Part shown: piece after piece, positions 7,101-14,163 of the stretch
Position numbering within the stretch: the first letter of the stretch is position 1
Layout of the letters: every line of letters begins with the position of its first letter
Origin: T3SED10-260 sp035363255
Lineage (GTDB): Bacteria; Caldisericota; Caldisericia; UBA6126
Direction: 5' to 3'
Assembly: GCA_035363255.1 (NCBI GenBank)
Contig: DAOSES010000007.1
Location: 1-64,000, forward strand
DNA length: 64,000 nucleotides
Notes under the pieces: model-generated
Database searches by the model: none
Seen by the model: the letters and a program-made list of their open reading frames with translations, nothing else
What the model was told of the DNA's origin: nothing
Made by a program: the position numbers and the translations under genes

Positions 7101-8276
7101 GTGACCTATCCCGGGCAACAGGGTACCGAAGATTACAGCTATGACAGCGAGGGAAGACTGCAAAGCATTGAGTTGCCCGATAGCAGTGTCTTGAGTTTTT
7201 CACGTAATAGTCGCAAGGATTTGGCAAGTGCTCAATTTACCGATACTCAGAATACCGTGTATCGCTATGATTTTACCTATGACGATCAAGCCAACTTGAT
7301 TTCTTCACTTTACAGTATCGATGGCTTGCAGATGGAAAGCTGGAGCTATTACTGGGGGCCCCAGGGCTTGGAATATGCCAGTCGCAGTGGAGGCCAGGCC
7401 ATCACTCAAAATTTCAGCACCGACCCCAGTGGAAGAATCCTCTCCATGACCTATGGCAGTGCCAGCTATTCGGGAGAGCTTTATTACCATTATGATGCCC
7501 TGGGCAACACTACCCTTCTGACCGATGCCGGGGGCAATCCCAAAGCCTCCTTTATCTACGATCTGCATACGGGGAAAATGATGGATAGCTGGAATCCCGA
7601 CAATTTGGTGGTGATTAACCTGGAGCAGGGTATTTCAGGTAATCTGGGGTATGAATTACCTGAGGGGATAAAGGTATTAGTGCCACCTTGGAAATACAGA
7701 CTGCTAACCCCCTTTGAGCTGTATCTGTTCTTTCAAAACATACGCTATCCGGACGAAGAAGGCATGCTTATGCCGAGAGATCCAACCAGTCCTGCTTTCT
7801 TTGATGAAAGCGAGATCTCAATTAGTGGTGGCATGCTACTTTCCTGGTGGAATATGTGGTTGGTGGCAGATGGTGTGAGTCATCAGAACACCAATAAGCC
7901 TTCTGAATTCGAGTTTTACGATCCGAATAGGGTTTATATGGATAAAAAAAACGATCCATGGAGAGATTATAGAGTTGAACAGTATAAAAAAGCTCATGCA
8001 GCGTGTTTAAATCAATATGCAACCTGTCTATCCTCTTGTACAAAACTCGGAAAATCAATTTTGGGAGGAATTAAGGATTTGTTGGCTGAAATTGTAGTTA
8101 TTGGCACAGGGCTAGAAATACTTTCAAGAACTGCACTAGCTGCTCTATCAAAAGCTGCTATGTGGCTTGCGATTGCGATATATGCGATTAGTTTTTTCTG
8201 TGCTTTAGCTTGTCAAAGCGATTTTACTGATTGTGCTTGGGAAGCTTGGGATAGGTGGAATCCTCTTGGACGATAA
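4083..8276 (+). CDS. Secreted Rhs/YD-repeat polymorphic toxin with membrane-type C-terminal tip
   Basis: The open frame encodes up to 1397 residues. A signal peptide ends near residue 74 (SFLILVMVFLIGIPASFA-Q). The body, to about residue 1165, is full of YD repeats (TYDDAGRM, TYDLLGRV, HYDALGNT), which form the shell that encloses a toxin in Rhs proteins. The usual RYYDPxxGRF end motif is absent. After SFIYDLHTGKMMDSW comes an unrelated, AT-richer tip of about 220 residues with Cys pairs (CLNQYATCLSSC, CALACQSDFTDC) and about 50 hydrophobic residues, suggesting a membrane-acting toxin; that is inference. The body is visibly richer in G+C than its neighbours. ATG 4083 has no ribosome-binding site; the well-placed ATG 4165 is out of frame because of the (AG)9 tract. 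Confidence 0.85.
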   Translation: MACFPVLFLWVLWGFPLIYICARKENLYGFEAFFCSVKRERERAIAKSAFSSCLASFLILVMVFLIGIPASFAQMLASPSYRSSRFYPPTLLDEGDPLAGMHGNAGSMAFMPASQWSSLAVNMTTGNSMMLVQVVNLPGTPLPLSLSLIYNHRNSEVNVGLGEGWMSSLHTAVAIDNQTQDLLWLSPTGEQALFEWDSLNSSYLNPYGFAGKAEVLGTGDIAITPLGQGSILYASDGKLQRIEDKTSSGALEVTYDNGRPVALEDSLSGRSITLEWNLSGQLVEIEDPAGYVWEMSYDQLGEKLLSITPPSSEATPPSFSFGYDATSGFLNSHDDLMGNTYELSYYSSGSFTDWMESWTDPANVSSSFSYDTSVQGFSMVTTFTDGENQDLVFGFNSEGYLLKQWQEVGLELSSQQLGYSTEGWLTSVKDAYQKETTLSYDSVGHLTSILGPVPYQGGTPYQKDWTYTPSNSLNGLLTEESERVTAAVWVDTTLAYNDQNHPMSPTHITNGLSQTTVIAYQSEGFVSSVTVPTTGGTKSASYSYSALTKALSGSIDFGGNETLYSYKSSGLPDQISSYEGLTLQGRLVSQVTHSYNMLHALTSTYNSVDQTTSSQSYNANGAPLSSVSAGGCSSSQSYDPSTNPALIHFGSPGYQALAASSTNSQSQTTSYAYDASGKLSEVSDYLNRDTVMTYDGFGRLESQTNPFGKTTSFSYNLNHQLVEREDEGQGVTSFTYDDAGRMTEMDHPVQGIVEYSYNVRGDLLSDELGNYTYDLLGRVTSHPTEGSISYTPDGLIQSHNSNDYTYNAAGNMTSWEGSAGTVSLGYSGQQGYTSLGLPSTASGSGGYLSSYAFSYNNRFWLSQLQVSSKGNQSFSYAWSSAGELQSITNPNNTTLSQQWSNKKVSSLTVKNSITQVQWLGSTPSYNGNQQLESYDTVVYAGQNPPLSESFDLTYDALNRVSTVTRDSDNQVVTYSYDASTGRPSSVNLSDEGTFSFSYLSNGKLESVTYPGQQGTEDYSYDSEGRLQSIELPDSSVLSFSRNSRKDLASAQFTDTQNTVYRYDFTYDDQANLISSLYSIDGLQMESWSYYWGPQGLEYASRSGGQAITQNFSTDPSGRILSMTYGSASYSGELYYHYDALGNTTLLTDAGGNPKASFIYDLHTGKMMDSWNPDNLVVINLEQGISGNLGYELPEGIKVLVPPWKYRLLTPFELYLFFQNIRYPDEEGMLMPRDPTSPAFFDESEISISGGMLLSWWNMWLVADGVSHQNTNKPSEFEFYDPNRVYMDKKNDPWRDYRVEQYKKAHAACLNQYATCLSSCTKLGKSILGGIKDLLAEIVVIGTGLEILSRTALAALSKAAMWLAIAIYAISFFCALACQSDFTDCAWEAWDRWNPLGR
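4195..4212 (+). repeat. (AG)9 dinucleotide repeat in the rhs signal-peptide region
   Basis: Nine uninterrupted AG units lie 30 bases after ATG 4165, which has a good ribosome-binding site (AAAGGAG, 8-base gap). With nine units that frame ends at TAG 4216 after 17 codons. With eight units it reads straight into the hydrophobic signal peptide and the full rhs frame. This is the classic form of a slipped-strand phase switch, though a sequencing or assembly length error is the alternative. Confidence 0.8.
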
Positions 8277-8280
8277 TTTC

Positions 8281-8838
8281 ATGATTATTTCTATATATGT
8301 TTTTTGTATTCTATTTCTTTTTGTTTCGGCTTTTCTTTCTTTGCATATATTTAAACTACATGCTATCCAAAACTTATTTCAACAGCCTTCAAATCTCATA
8401 CCTCTTAACAAAAAGAACTTTTCTGAAATCTTCCTATTGCTAATATTTTTGTTTTTCATTTGGCTGGGTGATGTTTTAACAAGTATTTTTTCTAATTCTT
8501 TCATACTCGGTGATAATTTTTTCTTACCTACTTTAATAATTTTATTACTACTCCATTTTGGATTTAACTATTGCGAAAAGAGTGCTTACTTAATCACTAT
8601 TCAAAAGCAGGATTTCGAGGATTCTCGCTACAATAAGGGTTTTACCATCGACCATGCCAATTATATAGTTTTGATTTTTTGTGCTCTTATCAATCGTTTT
8701 TTACCACACCCATGGAAATCATGCTTCCTGCTACTCGGGATCCTCTATCACTGCGGTATTCGCATTTTCTATTGGATAGGCATAATGCGAACAATGAAGC
8801 AAACTCAAAATCATTCCTGTCACACAGACAAATACTGA
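8281..8838 (+). CDS. Multi-TM protein, likely immunity partner of the Rhs tip
   Basis: This 185-residue protein starts at ATG 8281, four bases after the rhs stop; the frame is open further upstream to GTG 8233 inside rhs, but that would add an odd soluble leader. Five hydrophobic segments are visible at about residues 2-24, 44-67, 79-95, 126-139 and 145-163. The end (GIRIFYWIGIMRTMK) resembles the two upstream pair proteins. A gene directly behind an Rhs toxin tip is normally its immunity gene, and a membrane protein fits a membrane-acting tip. AT-rich like the tip. Confidence 0.65.
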   Translation: MIISIYVFCILFLFVSAFLSLHIFKLHAIQNLFQQPSNLIPLNKKNFSEIFLLLIFLFFIWLGDVLTSIFSNSFILGDNFFLPTLIILLLLHFGFNYCEKSAYLITIQKQDFEDSRYNKGFTIDHANYIVLIFCALINRFLPHPWKSCFLLLGILYHCGIRIFYWIGIMRTMKQTQNHSCHTDKY

Positions 8839-8895
8839 GAACCCCAACCCCCAACTTGCTGATCAATCCCCCAGACACCAGGGAGCTTTCACCCT
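8837..8895 (+). repeat. Module tail C
   Basis: TGAGAACCCCAACCCCCAACTT.CTGATCAA follows the immunity stop directly and matches tail A at 932-975. It runs into the terminator hairpin. In tails A and B only the left half of that hairpin (CAGGG..CTTTT) is recognisable. Confidence 0.65.
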
Positions 8896-8912
8896 CCCTG
8901 GTGTTTGGGTTT
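8876..8912 (+). terminator. Rho-independent terminator after the rhs module
   Basis: CACCAGGGAG (8876-8885) pairs with CTCCCTGGTG (8894-8903) as a 10-bp stem with an 8-base loop, followed by a T-rich stretch. It ends rhs-immunity transcription before the TPP riboswitch. Confidence 0.8.
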
Positions 8913-8939
8913 GCGAAGTTTGATTTTTCTTTGTATACT
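8911..8939 (+). promoter_or_regulatory. Possible promoter of the thi transporter operon
   Basis: TTGCGA (8911-8916) and TATACT (8934-8939) are 17 bases apart and would start a transcript about 18 bases before the riboswitch. The -35 is weak. Confidence 0.4.
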
Positions 8940-8963
8940 GGTGGTGATTGAAAATTTAGTATT

Positions 8964-9045
8964 GCAGGGGAGCTGCTGACAGCGGCTGAGAGGGAGAGGT
9001 CTCCGACCCGTTTACCTGATCTGGATAATACCAGCGGAGGGAAGT
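8964..9045 (+). promoter_or_regulatory. TPP riboswitch (THI element)
   Basis: The conserved THI-box blocks are all present: GCAGGGG..GCGGCTGAGAGGG, GACCCGTTTACCTGATCTGG, and ATAATACCAGCGGAGGGAAG. This element binds thiamin pyrophosphate. It lies directly upstream of the transporter genes starting at 9081. I do not see a clear terminator between it and the first gene, so control at translation is likely: the purine-rich end and the start region are only tens of bases apart. Confidence 0.93.
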
Positions 9046-9080
9046 GAACCATTTTTTTTGTAATAGGAAAGCGCATCAAA

Positions 9081-9851
9081 TTGCCCGTAGGTCCTACGGT
9101 TGTGATCATTTCATTGCTATTGTTGGAGCTGATGGTATGGATTTTTCAGGTTCCCAAATGGCTTCTGCCTCCGCCATCCCGAGTGATCCATACTCTCTAT
9201 CTGGACCGAAGCTTGCTCCTGGGGCATACTTTTACCACTTTGGTCGAAACTCTGAGCGGATATTCTCTGGCTTTGATTTTAGCTGTGTTGATTGCTTTGC
9301 TCATGGACGCTTCCAGTTTTATACGCAAAACCTTTTATCCTCTTATGATTGTCAGCCAAACTATTCCTATCATCACTATCGCCCCTCTTTTAGTGCTTTG
9401 GCTGGGTTTTGGGATGGGTCCGAAAATTGCTATTGTGGTCCTGATATGCTTCTTCCCTGTTTGCATGGCTCTTTTACATGGTTTGTCCCAGATGGATGGA
9501 GATTTTATGGATCTAATGAAAACCATGGGAGCCTCTCGCAGAGATCTTTTCTTCCATTTAAAGCTCCCCTCCATACTCCCTTCTTTCTTTTCCGGGCTCA
9601 AGATTTCAGCCACCTACAGCGTGATGGGAGCAGTGATTGCTGAGTGGTTGGGAGCTAAAGCAGGCTTGGGAGAATACATGCGTCGCACCCTGCATACTTT
9701 TTCCATCGAAAGAACTTTTGCTGCCATTGTGATTGTCATTACCCTCAGCCTGCTCATGGTAGGGCTCATTCACCGCATAGCCTATCATACCATGCCATGG
9801 CTGATACACTCAAAAACACGTGAGGGAAGTTTTAAGGAGGAAGAACTGTGA
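9081..9851 (+). CDS. thiX: ABC transporter permease, ThiX-type
   Basis: This 256-residue inner-membrane permease has about six helices. The MGASRRDLFFHLKLPSILPSFFSGLK block near residue 150 is the EAA loop that contacts the ATPase, as in the SsuC/TauC/ThiX group. The start is a TTG after AGGAAAGCGC; GTG 9102 is an alternative. It overlaps the binding-protein gene by four bases. With the riboswitch and ThiY-like partner, the likely cargo is the thiamin pyrimidine precursor (HMP or formylaminopyrimidine); this is inferred from context. Confidence 0.88.
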   Translation: MPVGPTVVIISLLLLELMVWIFQVPKWLLPPPSRVIHTLYLDRSLLLGHTFTTLVETLSGYSLALILAVLIALLMDASSFIRKTFYPLMIVSQTIPIITIAPLLVLWLGFGMGPKIAIVVLICFFPVCMALLHGLSQMDGDFMDLMKTMGASRRDLFFHLKLPSILPSFFSGLKISATYSVMGAVIAEWLGAKAGLGEYMRRTLHTFSIERTFAAIVIVITLSLLMVGLIHRIAYHTMPWLIHSKTREGSFKEEEL

Positions 9852-10831
9852 AAGGAAAAATTATTGGCTTTTTGGTGCTTTGTCTTTGTTTTGCTTCTAT
9901 AAGTTGTACGGGTGGTAAAAAACAGCCCCTGGAGAAAATTACCCTTTTATTGGACTGGACCCCTAATACCAACCATACTGGTCTCTATTGCGCCAAAAAC
10001 CTGGGCTACTTCGAGGAAGAAGGTTTGGAAGTGGATATTCTCCTGGCTCAGGAAGGAGGGACCTCTGCCCTGGTTTCGAGTGGAAAGGCTCCCTTTGGGG
10101 TGAGTTATCAGGAGGAAGTGACCTATGCACGCTCAGAAAAGCTCCCGGTGGTAGCTATTGCAGCTATGGTGCAACACAACACTTCTGGCTTTGCAGCTCC
10201 AAGTGATCGAGGAGTTAAAACTCCCGCAGACTTTGAAGGAAAAAGATATGGAGGTTGGGGCTCTCCAGTGGAAACTGCCTTATTGAAAACCCTCGTTGGC
10301 AAATATGGAGGAGACTTTTCCAAGGTGGAAATGCTAAGCTCAGGGGCTGCAAGCTTTGTGGCCGCAGTGGAAAAAAACATGTTTGACTTTGCCTGGATCT
10401 ACTATGGCTGGGATGGCATCCTGGCAGAACTTAGAGAAATCCCTTTGACCTTTTTTCTCTTGCAGGACGAAGACCCCCGTCTGGATTTCTATACCCCGGT
10501 GATCATCACAAGCGAAAAAACCATTTCCGAACGACCAGAGTTTGTAAAAAGCTTTTTAAAAGCCGTCAGCCGTGGATATGATTATGCTATACAAAACCCC
10601 GATAAAGCTGCTGAAATCCTGTTGAAGGAAGTGCCTGAGCTGGATAAAGAGCTCATCTTTGCCAGTCAGCGTTATTTGTCACCCAGATATCAGGACGATG
10701 CACCTTACTGGGGATATATGAAGGAAGCAGTCTGGAACAATTATATGGAATGGTTGATTGAAAACGACTTATTGTCTGAAGCTATTGATATCAAGCAAGC
10801 CTATACCATCGAATTCCTGGCACATGACTAA
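9848..10831 (+). CDS. thiY: ABC transporter substrate-binding lipoprotein, ThiY/NMT1-type
   Basis: This 327-residue protein starts at a GTG after AAGGAGGAAGAAC. It has a lipoprotein signal (FASISC, Cys about residue 20). The mature part belongs to the NMT1/THI5-like fold: LLLDWTPNTNHTGLY near residue 34, LGYFEEEGLEV, and YGGWGSPVE near residue 135 are the usual landmarks of pyrimidine-precursor binding proteins. It captures substrate outside the cytoplasmic membrane and passes it to the permease. Confidence 0.9.
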   Translation: MKGKIIGFLVLCLCFASISCTGGKKQPLEKITLLLDWTPNTNHTGLYCAKNLGYFEEEGLEVDILLAQEGGTSALVSSGKAPFGVSYQEEVTYARSEKLPVVAIAAMVQHNTSGFAAPSDRGVKTPADFEGKRYGGWGSPVETALLKTLVGKYGGDFSKVEMLSSGAASFVAAVEKNMFDFAWIYYGWDGILAELREIPLTFFLLQDEDPRLDFYTPVIITSEKTISERPEFVKSFLKAVSRGYDYAIQNPDKAAEILLKEVPELDKELIFASQRYLSPRYQDDAPYWGYMKEAVWNNYMEWLIENDLLSEAIDIKQAYTIEFLAHD

Positions 10832-11585
10832 ACTCTTCGCCGAAAAGCTGTCCAAAACGCTGGATGGTCTGGAGATTTTACAAAATATCTCGCTGGAGGT
10901 TGAGACTGGCTCTGTGACAAGTATCATCGGCCCCAGTGGATGCGGAAAAAGCACCTTCCTGCACCTTCTGGCAGGGTTGATCTCTCCAGATCAAGGCAGG
11001 GTGCTGATTGACGGGCAGGATTATACGGGCAAAACAGGTCGTATGGGCTACCTTCAGCAAAAGGATTGCCTGTTCCCCTGGAAAACCCTTTTGGCAAACG
11101 TCATTTTGCCCCTACAAATAAAAAAATGGCCCTTAGTTGAAGCCAGAGCCAAAGCGATGGATTATTTGAGTAAATTCAAGTTGGAAGGTTTTGAAAACTA
11201 CTACCCCTCAGAGCTGTCTGGGGGGATGCGCCAACGGGCAGCCCTTTTGCGCACCTACCTATATCAAAGCGATATCCTGCTTTTGGACGAACCCTTTGCC
11301 CAATTGGATGCCATCAGCCGAAAAAGGATGCAGGAATGGCTTCTTGCCATGAAAGAGGACTTGGATTTGACCATTGTGATGATCACGCACGATATCGACG
11401 AGGCAGTCTTTCTTTCGGATCAGGTGGTGGTTTTTTCACCTTTGCCTGCCAGAATGGTGCTCAGTTTAAAGCTTCATCCCCCATCGATGCGAAAGCTAAG
11501 CTATGTAAGCTCTCCAGAGTTTGTGGAAAACAAAAGCAAAATCATGGATGCGCTTTATCATGAAGACACAGTAAACAAGGCTTAA
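10824..11585 (+). CDS. thiZ: ABC transporter ATP-binding protein, ThiZ-type
   Basis: This 253-residue ATPase starts at ATG 10824, overlapping the end of the binding-protein gene; the longer open frame from 10758 is only read-through. Walker A is GPSGCGKST near residue 37, the Q-loop is LQQKDCLFPW, the signature is LSGGMRQRAAL, Walker B is ILLLDEPFAQLD, and the switch is ITHDIDEAV. It completes a three-gene importer. No thiamin biosynthesis enzyme is encoded nearby, so the cell may depend on uptake here. Confidence 0.9.
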   Translation: MTKLFAEKLSKTLDGLEILQNISLEVETGSVTSIIGPSGCGKSTFLHLLAGLISPDQGRVLIDGQDYTGKTGRMGYLQQKDCLFPWKTLLANVILPLQIKKWPLVEARAKAMDYLSKFKLEGFENYYPSELSGGMRQRAALLRTYLYQSDILLLDEPFAQLDAISRKRMQEWLLAMKEDLDLTIVMITHDIDEAVFLSDQVVVFSPLPARMVLSLKLHPPSMRKLSYVSSPEFVENKSKIMDALYHEDTVNKA

Positions 11586-11592
11586 GCTTGAG

Positions 11593-12300
11593 TTAAAAAA
11601 TCTCTTTCCAGATCATGTAAAAACCAGCGATAAGTACTAAAATTCCACAGATGATTTTTAAGATGGTGGCTCCCTTGGATTTTTCTGTCCAGTTCAAATA
11701 TGTTTGAACTGCTCCTGTAAAAGTTCCTGCTAATACAATGACTCCTACATGTCCGATAGTAAAGAAAGAAAGAATCAGGATGGCATGAACGAGATTTGAA
11801 CCAGCTACTTGAAAAGCTATCCCTAGTATGGGTGCCATAAAGGCAAAGGTGCAGGACCCTAAACCTGCGCCAACAATAAAACCAAGAACAAAAGTAGCCC
11901 AGGGATTGGTAGTTTTTTTCATTCCTTTTGCAGGAAGACCTCCACCCCAGTCGAGTTTTACCAGTCCCATTAGATAGAGTCCGAAAAAAATAAATACTGC
12001 AGCAACTACATAGTTAGTGATGGGACCTAAATCACCAGCAAGTCTTCCAAGAGATAGCGTGATAGCGCCAAGAATAATGATAGAAGCAAGAATACCAAGG
12101 GAGAGTAAGAGAGAAGAAATAAAGGCTTTTTTAGTGGTTTGATCCTTTTGCGAGCTGATATAGCCAATGACAAGGGGAATTGCTGCAAGGTGACAGGGAC
12201 TGAGAATAATGCTGAGAATACCCCAGACAAAACTCCCGAAAGAAGCAACTAGCAGCGATCCAGCCAGCCACTGATTTAAGGTTGTAAATACCTGCCCCAC
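11593..12300 (-). CDS. CcdA/DsbD-type membrane electron carrier
   Basis: This 235-residue protein has six hydrophobic segments. It carries the two membrane cysteines of the CcdA family: LSPCHLAAIP near residue 35 and GLGSCTFAFMAP near residue 157. The family passes electrons from cytoplasmic thioredoxin to thiol proteins outside. The GTG start is one base after the stop of the thioredoxin lipoprotein, which is the obvious electron acceptor. It ends convergently to thiZ with only seven bases between. Confidence 0.88.
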   Translation of the reverse strand: MGQVFTTLNQWLAGSLLVASFGSFVWGILSIILSPCHLAAIPLVIGYISSQKDQTTKKAFISSLLLSLGILASIIILGAITLSLGRLAGDLGPITNYVVAAVFIFFGLYLMGLVKLDWGGGLPAKGMKKTTNPWATFVLGFIVGAGLGSCTFAFMAPILGIAFQVAGSNLVHAILILSFFTIGHVGVIVLAGTFTGAVQTYLNWTEKSKGATILKIICGILVLIAGFYMIWKEIF

Positions 12301-12301
12301 G

Positions 12302-12709
12302 CTAAAACTCCAGGCCGTGATCGGTAAAGGTCTTTAAAATATCTTCCTTGGAGAAAAAGCCAATATGGCGGAAAAACTCCTTGCCTTCTTCGTCGAAGAA
12401 AATTTGGGTGGGAATCACATTTATACCATATTCTCTTGATTTATCTTGATTCTTTGTCACATCGATAAACTCAATCAAGAGTCGATCTTTGTATTCAATT
12501 TGGAGTTCTTCCAGAATAGGTTCCATTTCTTTGCATGGGATGCACATAGTGGATCCAAGGTCGATCATGCGGGGAATACCCAGAGCCTCTTCCTGGATGG
12601 GCTGGGAGTTTTTGTTTAAACTACAGGCACTGAGATGAAACATCAGCCCCATCATCACTGATAAAACTACAAAAGATAAGACTCGCTGAATACAAGTTTT
12701 GTTTTTCAT
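12302..12709 (-). CDS. Thioredoxin-fold lipoprotein
   Basis: This 135-residue protein has a lipoprotein signal (LMFHLSAC, Cys about residue 29) and a thioredoxin domain with the active site CIPC (DLGSTMCIPCKEMEP) and cis-proline in VIPTQIFF. It is expected on the outer face of the cytoplasmic membrane, where it would take electrons from the CcdA-like protein encoded next. An AGGTG site precedes the ATG. Confidence 0.88.
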   Translation of the reverse strand: MKNKTCIQRVLSFVVLSVMMGLMFHLSACSLNKNSQPIQEEALGIPRMIDLGSTMCIPCKEMEPILEELQIEYKDRLLIEFIDVTKNQDKSREYGINVIPTQIFFDEEGKEFFRHIGFFSKEDILKTFTDHGLEF

Positions 12710-12721
12710 TTTTTCACCTGT

Positions 12722-12964
12722 TTATTCTTCCACTTTGGATAACAAATCTTTGATCTGCTGAGTAGTCAACACTTTCCCAGCGGATAAGACCTTACCGTTG
12801 ACTGCAAAGCCGGGGGTGGACATGATGCCAAAGGATACAATTTCTTGTATTTCTGTGACTTTTTCGATCTCCACTTTAAGTCCAAGCTCTTGAACTACTG
12901 CTTCTACGTTGGCAAGAAGCGTTTTGCATTTGGGGCATCCCACCCCCAGGATTTGAATCTTCAT
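12722..12964 (-). CDS. Small redox-active disulfide (thioredoxin-like) protein
   Basis: This 80-residue cytoplasmic protein starts at MKIQILG, after ATGGAGGTTGTG; an upstream ATG is open but would overlap the permease end. The active site is GVGCPKCKTL near residue 10, and MSTPGFAVNG provides the cis-proline. It belongs to the small family often called redox-active disulfide protein 2, commonly encoded beside YraQ/ArsP-type permeases, as here. Confidence 0.88.
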   Translation of the reverse strand: MKIQILGVGCPKCKTLLANVEAVVQELGLKVEIEKVTEIQEIVSFGIMSTPGFAVNGKVLSAGKVLTTQQIKDLLSKVEE

Positions 12965-12980
12965 CACAACCTCCATAAAT

Positions 12981-14102
12981 TTAGGGCAAAGCTCCATATA
13001 TTAAACCTGCCAGCATGGAAAAAGTTACCACCAATGTCACATAGGTCAAGGTTTTTTTGAAGCCAAGTACTCGATTGATTACCAACATGGCTGGAAAGCT
13101 CAGGGATGGACCAGAAAGCAATAGTGCTAATGCAGGACCTTTATGCATTCCTTTGGCTATAAGCCCTTGCATGATAGGAATCTCGGTCATGGTGGAAAAA
13201 TACATAAAAGCACCAAAAATGGAGGCAATAAAGTTTCCGAGAAGGGAATTGCTACCTACCAGGCCCTGGATGAGGGTTTCAGGCAAAAAGGGCATCACAA
13301 AACCTGCCAGCATGACTCCTATCAATAGGGTTGGAAACAGAATCTTGGTAAAAGTCCAGGTTTCATTTAACCATTCCTTGGCGAGGCTTCGTTTAAACTT
13401 GAATATAGCAAGCAAGGTAACTGCAAGAGCCATGCCCATCATCACAGCATACTTATAGACAACATAGCCTGGATCGACTTTAAAACCATTGATGACGAGA
13501 ATGCCTACTAAAAAAATAAAAAAGAAACTCAGGGTGCTTTTAGAGGTATCGTGATCTTCGCTGTCTCCCACAAACAATCCCCCACCCTCTACTTTTTCAG
13601 GATGAATCCAGTGCATGGTCAAGCCAATCAGGATGGATATCAACACTGCGAAGAGGATTCTTGCCAGACCAATGGAGTATCCGAGGACCGATATGGTCAA
13701 AAACATGGCAGCGATATTGATGGCAGGACCAGAAAAGAGGAAGGTGCTTGCAGGACCAAGGCCGGCTCCACGTTTACGTATTCCTGCAAATAAGGGTAAA
13801 ATCGTGCAGGAGCATACCGCCAGAATGGCTCCGGAAACTGCAGCTATGGAATAAGCTATCCATTTTTTACTTTTAGGACCCAGGTAAGACAAAATGACAT
13901 CTTTTTTTATAAAAACTCCAATAGCACCCGCAATGAAAAAAGCTGGAACCAAACAAGTAAGAACATGAGCCCTGGCATAATCGTTGAGCCAATAGAGGGA
14001 GGAAAAGATTGCATCCTTAAAAAGCTGAGACCCCAGGGGCATGAAAAATGCAAATAGAAAGAATCCTAATAGCCATAAAAAGGTCTTTTGTTCTTTATTC
14101 AT
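12981..14102 (-). CDS. Permease of the YraQ/ArsP (DUF318) family
   Basis: This protein of about 373 residues has around ten membrane helices in two halves, with repeated motifs of the family: SCTILPLFAGIRKRGAGLGPA..FLFSGPAIN in the first half and GPALALLLSGPSLSFPAM in the second. Members export organoarsenicals or metals, or have unknown cargo. I place the start at ATG 14102, after AGGTG; ATG 14105 and ATG 14120 are alternatives. Its neighbours are thiol-redox proteins, so a thiol-reactive cargo is plausible but unproven. An inverted repeat lies just upstream. Confidence 0.85.
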   Translation of the reverse strand: MNKEQKTFLWLLGFFLFAFFMPLGSQLFKDAIFSSLYWLNDYARAHVLTCLVPAFFIAGAIGVFIKKDVILSYLGPKSKKWIAYSIAAVSGAILAVCSCTILPLFAGIRKRGAGLGPASTFLFSGPAINIAAMFLTISVLGYSIGLARILFAVLISILIGLTMHWIHPEKVEGGGLFVGDSEDHDTSKSTLSFFFIFLVGILVINGFKVDPGYVVYKYAVMMGMALAVTLLAIFKFKRSLAKEWLNETWTFTKILFPTLLIGVMLAGFVMPFLPETLIQGLVGSNSLLGNFIASIFGAFMYFSTMTEIPIMQGLIAKGMHKGPALALLLSGPSLSFPAMLVINRVLGFKKTLTYVTLVVTFSMLAGLIYGALP

Positions 14103-14123
14103 CATATCACCTGCACTCATAAA

Positions 14124-14163
14124 ATATATAACAAAATTATTATATAAGGTTTTCGTTATATAT
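14124..14163. promoter_or_regulatory. AT-rich inverted repeat upstream of the permease operon
   Basis: ATATATAAC at 14124-14132 and GTTATATAT at 14155-14163 are exact inverted copies, each flanked by A/T runs (AAAA and TTTTC), around a 22-base centre. The position just before the permease start suits an operator, for example of an ArsR-like metal sensor, but no regulator gene is in the window. Confidence 0.45.

Noticed and set aside
8679..9109. Open frames on both strands across the rhs terminator and TPP riboswitch
   Set aside because: They run through a structured RNA element and a hairpin; no protein character.
9044..9643. Plus-strand frame starting right after the riboswitch (199 codons)
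   Set aside because: It overlaps the ABC permease in another frame and resembles no protein; the permease frame has clear helices and the EAA loop.
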